Shown in pieces: positions 25,580 through 34,975 of a stretch of DNA of 64,000 bases. Location: positions 57,466 through 121,465 of the forward strand of contig NZ_AGFX01000013.1 of assembly GCF_000236805.1 (NCBI RefSeq), given 5' to 3'. The position numbers were made by a program, and so were the translations under genes. Source of the stretch: Paenibacillus peoriae KCTC 3763 (GTDB lineage Bacteria; Bacillota; Bacilli; Paenibacillales; Paenibacillaceae). Position 1 is the stretch's first letter, and each line of letters starts with the position of its first letter. The notes beneath the pieces are model-generated. The model did not search any database. It was not told where the DNA came from and worked only from the letters and a program-made list of their open reading frames with translations.

Positions 25580-26794
25580 TTATTCGTATCTCAATGCATC
25601 TATAGGCTTCAAGCTCGCTGCTTTATAAGCTGGGTATACACCGAATAGGATGCCGGTGCCTGCAGAGCTAAGGAATGAATATAGGATAGGTGTGAGCGTA
25701 AATTCAATGGTCATATGAGCCGTTGCTTCAATTATTTTGGAGGCTCCTATGCCAGTAACAACCCCGAGTATACCTCCCATCAGACCGAAAATGACCGCTT
25801 CAGACAAAAATTGAATCATAATATCTCTCGGCTTGGCACCGATCGCTTTCCGAATACCGATTTCTCTTGTACGCTCTATAACGGAGACCATCATAATATT
25901 CATGATTCCGATGCCCCCTACCACGAGCGATATTGCGGCTACACCTCCCAGCAAGCTGCTCATGATATTATCTACACCTAAAGCTGCACCTGCTGCTTCG
26001 GACAGACTCATTACTTGAAATTGATCCGGTTCCGAGGGTTTTAGCTGATGTGTCATACGCAAGCTTTCCAATATATCTGATCGAGCCTGATCCATCAAAG
26101 CTGGTGAATTGGCGGACACATCCAGGCCGGTAATATTTTTCTCACCCAGACGGTTCATCATGGTTGTAGCAGGGATGTAAATTTGGTCATTCGAACTGTA
26201 GCTTAAATTCGTAGCTGGCTGAGAATTCAAGACTCCGATCACTTTGAAAGGGAGCTGTTTCATTTGAAACGTTCGTCCAATCACGTTCTTGGTATCGCCG
26301 CCAAACAGACGTACAACCGCTTTGCTTTCCAGAATAGCCACATTCATACGTTTGTCCAGCTCATCGTTGGTAAATGTTCTTCCCTCGGCAAAGGAAAACT
26401 TTTTGACTCTATAAAATGAAGCGGATGTCCCTACAATGGTTGCATTATAGTTATATCGCCCCCATACAGCTTTTGAACTGCTTGAAATACGGGGCATCAA
26501 TGCCGCGATCGAATTTTTTTGTTCCAATGCCTTGACATCATTCCACGTAAATGAGGGCAAGTTATCCCAGTTTACTTCTTCCTCGGTCATTGGCATGGCT
26601 GGAGCAACCATAAGCACGTTATTTCCTAATTTATTGATCTCGTTCTTAATCTTGGCCTTAGAGCCGTTTCCGATTGCCATAATGGCAATGACCGCTGCCA
26701 CCCCGATAATAATACCAAGTATCGTTAAAAATGAGCGCAGCTTATTGGTCGTTAAGCTATTCATTGACACACGGATCGTTTCCATCAAATTCAT
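25580..26794 (-). CDS. ABC transporter permease, MacB/FtsX type
   Basis: A 404-residue membrane protein. The N-terminal helix ([14 protein letters not shown], then [22 protein letters not shown]) is followed by a MacB-type extracytoplasmic domain of about 200 residues and three C-terminal helices with the FtsX signature ([20 protein letters not shown]). Its start overlaps the ATPase stop by four bases (ATGA), so the subunits are coupled. With the ATPase, the adaptor and the TolC-like protein upstream it forms a MacAB-style mechanotransmission exporter, which in this organism would move peptides or lipids out of the membrane. Confidence 0.92.
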   Translation of the reverse strand: MNLMETIRVSMNSLTTNKLRSFLTILGIIIGVAAVIAIMAIGNGSKAKIKNEINKLGNNVLMVAPAMPMTEEEVNWDNLPSFTWNDVKALEQKNSIAALMPRISSSSKAVWGRYNYNATIVGTSASFYRVKKFSFAEGRTFTNDELDKRMNVAILESKAVVRLFGGDTKNVIGRTFQMKQLPFKVIGVLNSQPATNLSYSSNDQIYIPATTMMNRLGEKNITGLDVSANSPALMDQARSDILESLRMTHQLKPSEPDQFQVMSLSEAAGAALGVDNIMSSLLGGVAAISLVVGGIGIMNIMMVSVIERTREIGIRKAIGAKPRDIMIQFLSEAVIFGLMGGILGVVTGIGASKIIEATAHMTIEFTLTPILYSFLSSAGTGILFGVYPAYKAASLKPIDALRYE

Positions 26795-27528
26795 AGGCTT
26801 ACCATCCTTGATGAAATCCGTCTGTTCGTAATACGTTCATCCCGCTCAATATTACCATCCCGAAAGCTGATCAATCGTTTGGCATATTCCGCAATTTCCA
26901 GCTCATGAGTAACCAGGACGATGGTTTTTCCCTGTTCATTCAGCCCTTGAAACAGTTCCATAATCTCGATACTCGTCTTCGTGTCCAGTGCACCCGTAGG
27001 CTCATCCGCCAGCAGAATAACCGGGTTATTTACCAATGCTCGGGCAATGGAGACACGTTGCTGCTGACCGCCAGAAAGCTCGTTAGGCTTGTTATACATC
27101 CGTTCTGCAAGACCTACGCTCCGAAGCGCTTCTATGGCTCTTTCCCGACGTTCCTTGGCAGATACACCTGCATACATCATAGGCAGTTCCACATTGGCTA
27201 ATGCTGTAGTTCGGGGAAGCAGATAGAATTTCTGAAACACAAAACCCAGCTTCTGATTTCGAATCTCCGAAAGCTCGTTCTCACGAGCATCTAATATGGA
27301 ATACCCATCCAGATAGTACTTCCCGGTATCAGGATGATCAAGGCAGCCAATCACATTCATCATGGTAGACTTGCCCGAACCAGATGGCCCCATGATAGCA
27401 ACAAACTCACCTTCGTTAATGGATAAATTCACACTGCGTAGAGCCTGAATCTCCTGACCGCCTACCTCATACATTTTTTTCAGTTCTTTAATTTCGATAA
27501 CAGTTTTATGGGATTGAGTTTCGCTCAT
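26791..27528 (-). CDS. ABC transporter ATP-binding protein, MacB/LolD type
   Basis: The 245-residue ATPase has Walker [10 protein letters not shown] (residues 47-55), the Q-loop in [11 protein letters not shown], the signature [15 protein letters not shown], Walker [14 protein letters not shown] and the H-loop in [14 protein letters not shown]. It overlaps the adaptor gene stop and the permease start by four bases each. A 17-residue basic C-terminal tail ([11 protein letters not shown]) is longer than usual. It powers the exporter from the cytoplasmic face. Confidence 0.93.
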   Translation of the reverse strand: MSETQSHKTVIEIKELKKMYEVGGQEIQALRSVNLSINEGEFVAIMGPSGSGKSTMMNVIGCLDHPDTGKYYLDGYSILDARENELSEIRNQKLGFVFQKFYLLPRTTALANVELPMMYAGVSAKERRERAIEALRSVGLAERMYNKPNELSGGQQQRVSIARALVNNPVILLADEPTGALDTKTSIEIMELFQGLNEQGKTIVLVTHELEIAEYAKRLISFRDGNIERDERITNRRISSRMVSL

Positions 27529-28985
27529 TGTGGCTGCCCCCCTCCACTGCCATTTAGGCCAGCACTGCTGTTCTGAGGAGGAATAACAATGGTTTCGCCT
27601 TCCTTGACACCGGACTTGATCTCGGCCTGATCCGCTGTATAGACACCCAGTTTCACCGGCCTAAACTCATAATCTGCCGGATTGGCGGCGTTTTTCGCTA
27701 CATATACTCCATCCACTCCACCTTCGGATCTCAAGGCGAACAATGGCACAGACAGCGCATCTTTGCGCTCAGCCAACAGAAGTGATACATCCATATTCAT
27801 CCCTGGTTGCAGCCTTATGTTTTGGCTATCCAAAGACAATTCAATTTTGTATGTAGTCACATTGGATTCCGTAACCGGCTCTGGAGAAACAAAGAGGACT
27901 TCGCCTTTAAATGCTTTGTCCGGGAATGAATTAGAGTGCATTGTAGCCTGAAGTCCAGTCTTCAATTTAGCGATATCACTTTCGTTAACCTTGGCACTCA
28001 CCTTCATAACCCCTGTGTTGGAGTTATTCATTACGATAAAAGGTGCGGTAGGACTGGTCCCCACATCACCGTTGATTTTCAAAATGATCCCGTCCCACGG
28101 CGCCGTAACCTGTAATTTGTTCAGGACACTTTTCTTCTGCTCCAATTCCGTTTCAGCCTGCTGTAAAGAAGCCTGTGCAGATTGAATGTTGGAAGCTTCA
28201 GGCGGGGATTGTGCAGTCTTTAATTGTATTAAAGCTGTTTTATAGCCCACTTCCGCCTCCTCAATCGCCTGATTTTGTTTGGTCTGTACCTTCTTGTACT
28301 GCAGCTCGGCATTACTCATATCCAATTTTGCCTTATCCAGGCTTTGCTTGGCCGTCGCCAGGTCACTTTCTGCAACCGCATCATTCTGAACCAGATAAGA
28401 CTGGTCATCATAATCCTTTTGGGCTTTATCCAAAGTCACCTTGACCGACACTTTTTGTGCAGCGGCTTCCTCTAATTCCGTCCCGTCCTTGGCTGTTTTT
28501 ATCGCCATCTGTGCCTTCAGGACATTTGCCTTTTGCAACTCGATATCATTGAGCTTCGGTCCACGCTTGGCTTCCACCAGCTTGGCTCTGGCAATCGACA
28601 CATTGGATTCGGCATTTTTAATTTGTAATCTGGCATCTGAATCATCTAAACGGGCTAAAATCTGGCCCGCCTTGACGCTATCTCCTGCTTTGACATTAAC
28701 AGCAATGAGCTTGGCACCCTCGACATTTGTAAAATTAATATTGACTTCCTTGGAAGCCTGCACGGTCCCGGTCACGGTAAGCGACTCGGTCATATTGGTT
28801 TTCTGTACCTGTACGATCTGGTTTGCAGGGCCCTCCACGGGCTTTTCTTCCCCCCTATTCATATAAACAGTACCACCAATTCCCGCTATAATGATCAAGA
28901 CAAGAATGCCTGTTATTCTTTTCAACCTTCTTCTCTTTCTTACTACTTGCAATTCATCTTTCTTTTCTTTTTCCGACAATGTCAT
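27525..28985 (-). CDS. HlyD/MacA-family membrane-fusion (adaptor) protein
   Basis: A 486-residue extracytoplasmic adaptor anchored by one N-terminal helix (about residues 25-43, after the basic stretch RKRRRLKR). A biotinyl-lipoyl half (KEVNINFTNVEGAKLIAVNV, GDSVKAGQILARLDDSDARL) is followed by a long coiled-coil hairpin (about 120-285, rich in Ala, Gln, Lys and Glu), the second lipoyl half (APWDGIILKINGDVG), a beta-barrel, and a Gly/Ser-rich tail. AAGGGGAT precedes the ATG. It links the MacB-type transporter to the TolC-like protein encoded just upstream; an unusual pairing for a bacterium without an outer membrane. Confidence 0.92.
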   Translation of the reverse strand: MTLSEKEKKDELQVVRKRRRLKRITGILVLIIIAGIGGTVYMNRGEEKPVEGPANQIVQVQKTNMTESLTVTGTVQASKEVNINFTNVEGAKLIAVNVKAGDSVKAGQILARLDDSDARLQIKNAESNVSIARAKLVEAKRGPKLNDIELQKANVLKAQMAIKTAKDGTELEEAAAQKVSVKVTLDKAQKDYDDQSYLVQNDAVAESDLATAKQSLDKAKLDMSNAELQYKKVQTKQNQAIEEAEVGYKTALIQLKTAQSPPEASNIQSAQASLQQAETELEQKKSVLNKLQVTAPWDGIILKINGDVGTSPTAPFIVMNNSNTGVMKVSAKVNESDIAKLKTGLQATMHSNSFPDKAFKGEVLFVSPEPVTESNVTTYKIELSLDSQNIRLQPGMNMDVSLLLAERKDALSVPLFALRSEGGVDGVYVAKNAANPADYEFRPVKLGVYTADQAEIKSGVKEGETIVIPPQNSSAGLNGSGGGQPQ

Positions 28986-29014
28986 ATCCCCTTAAAATGT
29001 ATTTTTTCTAACCA

Positions 29015-30124
29015 CTATACGCTCCACGGTTTGTTTAAAGCCTGTTGCAGCTGTGTCATTTGGACAATCAGTTCATCCATATTCCGTTCAATTTGCTTCA
29101 CTTTTAACTGATTCGTAGCGACCTCCGTACCAGTAGCAAATCCACGTTCCTTTTTCGTACGGGAAATGTTTAACACTTTATTGGCGTTCTGTAGATTACT
29201 TTGCATTTGTTCGTATTGTTCATCATTTTGCTGTAGATTAAAGTACATACTCTTCAATGTTTCTGCCAGTTGGTCCTTGGTATTTTTAAGTCCGCCTTCC
29301 GCCGAATCTACATCAATCTGTTTAATTTCATAATCATCAGTTCCTGAGTTCCATGTGTAATATTTAATTTCCATCTTGGCCAGTTTGACAGACTCCTCTT
29401 GTTTCCATACCGAAGGACTCGCAGAGATTGCACGCGTCACCAGCGTATCCAAATTCGTGTTATCCATTTTCCGGTAAACAGGCCGATCAACCAGTTCATA
29501 CGCCGTACCTTGCGGTTGCCCCATTAGCGTATTTAGCGAATCCAGCGCTTTTTGCAGCGCAGCTTTTGCAATGTCAACATTCTTTTGTGCCTCTATACGA
29601 GTCTGAATAATGGTGCTTTTATCACCTGGCGAAATTTTTCCACGGTTAGCCTTCGCCTCAGCAGCTTTTTCCTCCAATAACGCAAGCGCAAGTGCATCCT
29701 CACTACCCTTCACTTTGTTATCAGCCAGAAGTACATCATAATAATTTTTCATTGTCGTGTAGTCTGTCTGATCTTGGGCAAGTTCGATTTGCTTTTTGGA
29801 TTCCAAATAAGAAACCGTCGATGAGGCATACCCCTTCCATGCTGAGCTACTAGCCACATCCTCTCCACTGTTGCCCGTACCTGCTGGAATGAAATCCAGG
29901 TTCTTACCTGCATTTTTCAGCATAATTCGGTTGCGATCTATCGTTTGTTGGGCTTCCTTCAAGCTAAAGCTATTGGATCGTGCCCATTGCTGGGCTTGAC
30001 TCAGTGTTAATTTCACACTTGCTTTGCTAGCCTGCTGCTGTCCCTCCTCCGCTTGAACAAAGAACGCTGAAAAAGAGCTGGCCGACAAGGCTAACAGCAA
30101 TAAAATGAACATACGTTTTTTCAT
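29015..30124 (-). CDS. TolC-family (outer membrane efflux-like) protein in a Gram-positive
   Basis: A 369-residue secreted protein with a signal peptide (MKKRMFILLLLAL to VQA, about residue 25), then two OEP-type repeats of mostly coiled-coil helices (VKLTLSQAQQWARSNSFSL, QIELAQDQTDYTTMKNYYDVLL, ATGTEVATNQLKVKQIERNMDEL). It is shorter than Gram-negative TolC (about 470), and I see no clear membrane beta-barrel strands. It is first in the export operon, 29 bp before the adaptor gene, with GAGGAGG before the ATG. It may extend the conduit through the thick wall, as proposed for other Firmicute TolC-like proteins; that function is inference. Confidence 0.87.
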   Translation of the reverse strand: MKKRMFILLLLALSASSFSAFFVQAEEGQQQASKASVKLTLSQAQQWARSNSFSLKEAQQTIDRNRIMLKNAGKNLDFIPAGTGNSGEDVASSSAWKGYASSTVSYLESKKQIELAQDQTDYTTMKNYYDVLLADNKVKGSEDALALALLEEKAAEAKANRGKISPGDKSTIIQTRIEAQKNVDIAKAALQKALDSLNTLMGQPQGTAYELVDRPVYRKMDNTNLDTLVTRAISASPSVWKQEESVKLAKMEIKYYTWNSGTDDYEIKQIDVDSAEGGLKNTKDQLAETLKSMYFNLQQNDEQYEQMQSNLQNANKVLNISRTKKERGFATGTEVATNQLKVKQIERNMDELIVQMTQLQQALNKPWSV

Positions 30125-30265
30125 GGGAACCTCCTCTTTCTAATTTTTATAAAATAGTATAAATACGATGTTATATGACCTTATATACTTATTTACGGTT
30201 GATTTAGCAATGTAATCATATGTCGGGGTTTTCTCAAAAAATGAGATAGGAACGAGCGTCTTTCC

Positions 30266-30940
30266 TTACTCAGCAGAAACATGACGCTCGACTCCTTTCA
30301 AAGTCAGGCGCTTTCTGTGTCCCCGTAGGTATGATACGGCTATACCCGCCAACCGGTACAACAGCTCTCCGGCTAAAATACCACCAACGACATCCGCCAA
30401 TACATGCTGCTTGACCAGCAAAGTGGACGCAATAATGAGAATAGACATTGCGGTGACTGCCCACCGAATCGTTCCCCCGAATACCCTTGCTCCCCGAAGC
30501 ATCAGATAGCTGGTTAGCACATGAATGCTCGGGAAACAGTTGAACGGCTGGTCATGGCTGTACACCAACCAGATTAGACGGTTGATAATACCTGTCTCGG
30601 CTAGATTGTCTGGACGTTGAACAGCCGTTTGGAACAAGGCATAGACGATATAAGAAAGGACCAAGCCTCCACAGAGCGCAAGCAGTGTCCGATAATAGGT
30701 GGCTCTGTCCTTGAACGCAAGTCCGACAAGTACCGCTGCAATGAACGGGTACCAAAGAACATAAGGAATAATAAAGGAAGGGACGAATGGCGTTAGGCGA
30801 TCTAGGTCTGTTACGAGACTATAGACATGTTCGGCGGGGCGGTTCAGTAGACCATAGGGAATATATAATATCGGAATCCCTGTAAGCCATAGAAGAGTCA
30901 GCCATGTTGAAAGGGAGGACTGTTTGGTTGGGTGTGTCAC
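30266..30940 (-). CDS. PAP2-family membrane phosphatase
   Basis: A 224-residue integral membrane protein with about six hydrophobic segments. The three PAP2 signature blocks are present in order: KDRATYYRT (variant of KX6RP), NCFPSIHVLTSYL (PSGH-type with His) and LLVKQHVLADVVGG (SRX5HX3D-type with His and Asp). Such enzymes remove phosphate from undecaprenyl pyrophosphate, phosphatidic acid or similar lipids. The start is GTG at 30940 with CAGGAG upstream. Its promoter (30982-31037) carries the island box and is back-to-back with the promoter of the two-component system, so it is a likely target of that system. BcrC-like bacitracin protection is a reasonable guess. Confidence 0.88.
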   Translation of the reverse strand: MTHPTKQSSLSTWLTLLWLTGIPILYIPYGLLNRPAEHVYSLVTDLDRLTPFVPSFIIPYVLWYPFIAAVLVGLAFKDRATYYRTLLALCGGLVLSYIVYALFQTAVQRPDNLAETGIINRLIWLVYSHDQPFNCFPSIHVLTSYLMLRGARVFGGTIRWAVTAMSILIIASTLLVKQHVLADVVGGILAGELLYRLAGIAVSYLRGHRKRLTLKGVERHVSAE

Positions 30941-30981
30941 GTTCTCATCTCCTGATTAGGTTTATCTAAAGCAATGAACCT

Positions 30982-31037
30982 ATCATAACGATAAACTCTG
31001 AAGATCTTTAGAGGATTTTTCTAAAGAATTTCTTAAC
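30982..31037 (-). promoter_or_regulatory. Shared three-repeat promoter box, copy 2 (PAP2 gene)
   Basis: Read on the minus strand: GTTAAGA, CTTTAGA and CTTCAGA with starts 11 and 23 bp apart, then nine bases and TATGAT. The -10 ends 42 bp before the GTG start. It is adjacent to, and divergent from, the copy that serves the two-component genes. Confidence 0.72.
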
Positions 31038-31043
31038 AATAGT

Positions 31044-31099
31044 CTTCAGATTTTCTTTAGATATATCCTCGTAAAATCCTTAGATTTTTTCGTTACTAT
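31044..31099 (+). promoter_or_regulatory. Shared three-repeat promoter box, copy 3 (two-component system)
   Basis: CTTCAGA (31044), CTTTAGA (31055) and CCTTAGA (31078), then nine bases and TACTAT (31094-31099). The spacing equals that of the other three copies. Its presence before the regulator gene suggests autoregulation. Confidence 0.75.
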
Positions 31100-31182
31100 T
31101 ATGGACAGTGATGTTCTTTACTGCCGGCAGGTCTGTTTGTTTTCTTCATGGTCATAAAAGATCAGGAAAGGGGCACCATGTA

Positions 31183-31863
31183 ATGGATACAATACTTGTT
31201 GTAGATGGCGATCCAGAGATTCGAGATGTCATTCACGTATACTTGCGTAATGAAGGATACTTTGTCATAGAAGCTGCAGATAGTCTCGAAGCGCTAAATT
31301 TAATAAAATCAATCTATATCGAGCTGGTCATCCTAGATGTTAGGATGCCACGAATGGATGGTATTCAAGCTTGTATTAAAATATGGGAATTATCGAACAC
31401 TCCCATTATTATGCTCTCGACCAAAGAAGAAGATATTGATATACTCACAGGTCTTACTACCAGAGCAGACGATTACATGTTAAAGCCCTTTAATCCGTTA
31501 GAATTGCTCGCTCGAGTAAAAGCTCAGATGAGGCGACGATCATTAATAGGAAAAGAAGAATTTAATTCTCTTATCTTCATCAAAGATCTTGTTATTGATA
31601 GGACTAAACATTCCGTTACATTGAAAGGAAATCACATTTCACTGACCCCTCTTGAGTTTTCAATTCTAGAGTTACTTGCAAGCCACCCTGGACAAGTATT
31701 TAGCCCTGATAAGATTTACAAAAGCGTATGGAAAGAGCCTTATGGGTATTCCGATAATGCCGTGATGGTCTATATTCGTAATTTACGAGTGAAGTTAGAG
31801 GATTTCCCAAGAGATCCTCAGTATATTAAAACGGTATGGGGAGTTGGCTATAAAATTGACTGA
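31183..31863 (+). CDS. OmpR/PhoB-family response regulator
   Basis: A 226-residue regulator: receiver domain (1-118) with the phospho-acceptor Asp52 in VILDVRMPRMDG and the conserved Lys in YMLKPFNPLEL, then a winged-helix effector domain (about 130-226, LTPLEFSILELLASHPGQVFS and YIRNLRVKLE). I start it at the ATG at 31183 after AGGAAAGGGG; the upstream in-frame ATG at 31108 would add 25 atypical residues. The acidic pocket reads VDGDPE rather than VDDE, so the second Asp of the pair is replaced by Gly. It overlaps the kinase gene and probably binds the shared boxes in this island. Confidence 0.92.
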   Translation: MDTILVVDGDPEIRDVIHVYLRNEGYFVIEAADSLEALNLIKSIYIELVILDVRMPRMDGIQACIKIWELSNTPIIMLSTKEEDIDILTGLTTRADDYMLKPFNPLELLARVKAQMRRRSLIGKEEFNSLIFIKDLVIDRTKHSVTLKGNHISLTPLEFSILELLASHPGQVFSPDKIYKSVWKEPYGYSDNAVMVYIRNLRVKLEDFPRDPQYIKTVWGVGYKID

Positions 31864-32950
31864 ACATGTGCAAAAGCCAAAACGACAAAAACGCATCCAG
31901 GTCAACATTTTAATCAGATTGGTAATCAGTATGATTATTGCTCTCACTATAAATAATTTGCTCATTACACTTTTCGTGAAAATCACCCGCGCATGGGAAT
32001 GGGATTGGTTTCGTGATTTATTTCCATATTTAATTACCCTTTTGTTCACGGGGATATTTATTTTTATATTTCTCGCTTTGACTCGACGAATCGTAAGAGA
32101 CTTAATTTCGTTGGAGCAGGGGCTTCAAATTATATCCGAGGGTAATTTAAACTATCGAGTGCCTGTCATGCGAAAAGATGAACTCGGGAGGGTCGCGTTT
32201 AATATCAACTTGATGGCGGAACGTTTACAGCAGCAGATCGAAAAGGAACGTGAATTAGAAAACTCCAAGATGGAGATGATAACGGGCATTTCACACGACT
32301 TGCGTACGCCACTTACAAGTATTATTGGCTATATAGAACTCTTAAGAACAAATTCATTTCAAAATAGAGATGAATATACGCGATTTGTTCAAAACACTTA
32401 TAACAAAGCTATTCATTTAAAAAAATTGCTCGATGATTTGTTTGAATATACCCGACTTACTTCGATCGATACCCACTTGGACCTAAAGAAGATCGATGTA
32501 TTTCAACTTCTAGATCAATTAATTTTTGAATTTGAACCGCTCGCTCAAGAGAACGGTATCAGTATTATTAAAGAAATAGGAAACCCTCCTATTATAAGCT
32601 TCATTGATAGTGAAAAAATTGTCAGAGCAATCGATAATCTACTCATGAACGCCCTTAAGTACTCTGTAAAACCGGGAACCATTCGTATTTTGATGAAGTC
32701 GGATCCTAAGCAAATTAATATTGGAGTTGAAAATAAAGGGAATCCCCTCACACAAGAACAAGAAGATAAACTCTTCGATCGCTTTTATAAAGTAGACCAC
32801 TCACGAAGTAGCGAAGGTATTCAAACGGGGGCTGGCCTAGGCCTTTCTATTGCTAGAAACATTATTGAGTTGCATGGAGGAACCTTAACGCTTGATCATA
32901 AAAATAACATATTTAAATTTACTCTTACTTTGCCTCTCGAGCAACCTTGA
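31844..32950 (+). CDS. Membrane sensor histidine kinase (VanS/EnvZ-like)
   Basis: A 368-residue kinase with two membrane helices (about 22-45 and 62-82) separated by only about 14 extracytoplasmic residues (KITRAWEWDWFRDL), a HAMP linker (about 84-135), the H-box GISHDLRTPLTSIIGY with His151, the N-box DNLLMNALKYS and the G-boxes ending GAGLGLSIARNI. The minute external loop indicates that the signal is sensed in or at the membrane. The start is TTG, at 31844 or 31856, overlapping the regulator gene, so the pair is translationally coupled. The aromatic, tryptophan-rich loop could contact lipid or a cationic peptide. Confidence 0.9.
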   Translation: MAIKLTEHVQKPKRQKRIQVNILIRLVISMIIALTINNLLITLFVKITRAWEWDWFRDLFPYLITLLFTGIFIFIFLALTRRIVRDLISLEQGLQIISEGNLNYRVPVMRKDELGRVAFNINLMAERLQQQIEKERELENSKMEMITGISHDLRTPLTSIIGYIELLRTNSFQNRDEYTRFVQNTYNKAIHLKKLLDDLFEYTRLTSIDTHLDLKKIDVFQLLDQLIFEFEPLAQENGISIIKEIGNPPIISFIDSEKIVRAIDNLLMNALKYSVKPGTIRILMKSDPKQINIGVENKGNPLTQEQEDKLFDRFYKVDHSRSSEGIQTGAGLGLSIARNIIELHGGTLTLDHKNNIFKFTLTLPLEQP

Positions 32951-32960
32951 TGTATAAATT

Positions 32961-33013
32961 AAAAAAACTTAAGCCCGAACAAAGTGTCGTTCCTGGCTTA
33001 AGTTTTATTTTAG
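32961..33013. terminator. Bidirectional terminator between kinase and deacetylase genes
   Basis: AAACTTAAGCC pairs with GGCTTAAGTTT, with inner GAAC/GTTC, flanked by an A-run and a T-rich tract. It ends both convergent transcripts. Confidence 0.88.
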
Positions 33014-33060
33014 AGCTTTTCGATTCAAATTTTCTCAAACTCATATAATTAGCCTGTTCA

Positions 33061-33762
33061 TCAAGCAGCCATCTTCTCATCTACTCTCTGAAAGCAATAT
33101 CCTGTATATAATGCCTCCGTGATAAACTCATTTAATGCCTCCAACATGTATGCAGGTGCATCCCTGTCTGCTCCAAACGTTTGTCCACTATCATGAAGAA
33201 CAATAACAGCTCCGCCCTTTAGTTTGGATAGCAATCTTTGCTTAATTTTTCGCTTGCCACCAGAGCTTTTCCAGTCACCTACAATAACAGACCAAAGAAT
33301 CATGCGATATTGCCTCATCAGAAAAAAGTCAAATAGGTTAATGACTCCCCAAGGGGGGCGATAATAGAAGGTTCTTCTTTCTCCAATAATACGATCAATG
33401 ACGTTGGCCGTGTTGTCTACCTGCTCGCGAACCTTCTTAGGACTCATCAAGGCGTTTGACCAATGCAAATAATTGTGGATTCCAACAAGATGTCCTTCAC
33501 TGTACATTCGTTTGATTAGATCGGGATATTTCTCTGCTTTCCGACCAAGGACAAAAAAGGTCGCCTTAATATTATGCTTCTTTAATAAATCAAGTAAAAG
33601 TGGCGTATATTCTGGGTCTGGACCGTCATCAAAAGTCAAAGCAATGGGCTGCTCGTTCGTTCCCTTTTTATAAACCCCGATTCCAAATATTCGGATCATA
33701 AGGGTCGGAATAATCGTATAGACGAATAATGTACTAATGAGAATTGTCAATATCTGCTTCAT
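33061..33762 (-). CDS. Polysaccharide deacetylase (NodB/CE4 domain), membrane-anchored
   Basis: A 233-residue protein with an N-terminal hydrophobic anchor or signal (about 5-27) and a CE4 catalytic domain. The motifs are visible: TFDDGPDPEYTP with the Asp pair (45-46), the zinc site HNYLH in place of the usual HT(X)2H, FYYRPPWG and VIVLHDSG. Enzymes of this family deacetylate peptidoglycan or another wall glycan on the outside of the membrane. AAGGAG precedes the ATG. It is last in the minus-strand run DedA, DedA, glycosyltransferase, deacetylase. Its substrate could be peptidoglycan or a glycolipid made by its neighbour. Confidence 0.9.
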   Translation of the reverse strand: MKQILTILISTLFVYTIIPTLMIRIFGIGVYKKGTNEQPIALTFDDGPDPEYTPLLLDLLKKHNIKATFFVLGRKAEKYPDLIKRMYSEGHLVGIHNYLHWSNALMSPKKVREQVDNTANVIDRIIGERRTFYYRPPWGVINLFDFFLMRQYRMILWSVIVGDWKSSGGKRKIKQRLLSKLKGGAVIVLHDSGQTFGADRDAPAYMLEALNEFITEALYTGYCFQRVDEKMAA

Positions 33763-33808
33763 GATCCTGCTCCTTATTAACTATAATGAATCAATGCTTA
33801 CCTTTCTT

Positions 33809-34975
33809 CTAGGAGGATATCTTTATTCCACTGGCTCTATTCATTTCAACCGTTTCAATAATAGCCTTTAATGATGCAAACGCGGACTCTTTAGGATGGA
33901 ACTGTTTAGTATTTTCTATCATATGCTGAAGAAGTTTGGCATCACCTAGTAATTCTGATAGACGCTCAGCTAGATCCCATGATTTCTCTGCATGAATGGC
34001 CACCCCAGAATGGACTAAAAACTCGACATTATCCTGTTCTTGACCAGGGATTGGCTTACACAGAAGCATCGGCAGTTCCATAGCAATCGCCTCAAAAGTC
34101 GTGACTCCGCCTGGTTTGGTAATCATAATATCGGATACGGCCATTAACTCATGAACATAATTAATATAACCTGTTAAATAGATGCGATGTTTGGAACTTT
34201 TCAGCTTCTCACTCAATTCGATTCGAAGTTTTTCATTATGCCCACAAACAATGATGAATTGTACAGGCTGTGGCAATTGATCAAATTCCCGGATAGTGGA
34301 ACTGCCATCGCCAATCATGCCGCAACCTCCTCCCATCACAAGCACGGTAGGCATATGAGGATCTAAACCATACTTCTTAGCTGTTTTCTCTCTTTCTATG
34401 GACTGCGAAAATTGTGGCCGGATGGGAATTCCTGTATCCGCAATCCGTACCTCCTCAACACCTAATTGAATCAAAGAATCAAGTACACTTCTGGAACCCA
34501 CGATATATTGATCGGTATAGGGATAAATCCATAAACTGTGATCCGTATGATCAGTAATGGTAGTAACAGTAGGGATATCAATTAAACCATATGATTTCAA
34601 CTTCGACATCACACCTGCAGCCAAAGGAAATGTGCTTATTACAATAGCTGGCTGTATCTCATTAATCAATTTCATCATTCGTCCGATTCCTGTAGAAAAA
34701 ACGGTCTTTATGATATTGGATAGGGAGTTTTGTTTCCGCGTTTTCTGATATAGATATCCATAAACTTGAGGGAATGTTTTTACAGCTCGGAGATAAACGA
34801 TCCGACTCAAATGATTCACATAGGGATGAACCCATTCCATAAAATCAATAATGACAGGTTCCATATGAGGAAATCGAATTCGCATTGCATCTTGCAGTGC
34901 TTGGGCTACTTGAATATGACCATCTCCATAATTTCCGGTAAGAATCAATATTTTTTCTTTCGTTACTTTTTTCAT
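33809..34975 (-). CDS. MGDG-synthase/UgtP-like glycosyltransferase
   Basis: A 388-residue GT28-type enzyme. The N-terminal MGDG-synthase domain begins ILILTGNYGDGHIQVAQALQDA, whose Gly-rich loop docks the lipid acceptor, and continues with FMEWVHPYVNHL; the C-terminal UDP-sugar domain has LVMGGGCGMIGDG and TKPGGVTTFEAIAMELP. It should add hexose to diacylglycerol or a related lipid at the cytoplasmic face. AAGGAGAAC precedes the ATG. Only 46 bp separate it from the deacetylase gene. A degenerate hint of the island box precedes it (about 35005-35065), but it does not fit the strict spacing. Confidence 0.88.
   Translation of the reverse strand: MKKVTKEKILILTGNYGDGHIQVAQALQDAMRIRFPHMEPVIIDFMEWVHPYVNHLSRIVYLRAVKTFPQVYGYLYQKTRKQNSLSNIIKTVFSTGIGRMMKLINEIQPAIVISTFPLAAGVMSKLKSYGLIDIPTVTTITDHTDHSLWIYPYTDQYIVGSRSVLDSLIQLGVEEVRIADTGIPIRPQFSQSIEREKTAKKYGLDPHMPTVLVMGGGCGMIGDGSSTIREFDQLPQPVQFIIVCGHNEKLRIELSEKLKSSKHRIYLTGYINYVHELMAVSDIMITKPGGVTTFEAIAMELPMLLCKPIPGQEQDNVEFLVHSGVAIHAEKSWDLAERLSELLGDAKLLQHMIENTKQFHPKESAFASLKAIIETVEMNRASGIKISS

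Noticed and set aside
31108-31182. N-terminal extension of the response regulator
   Set aside because: The added residues do not resemble a receiver domain, and the ATG at 31183 has a good ribosome binding site.
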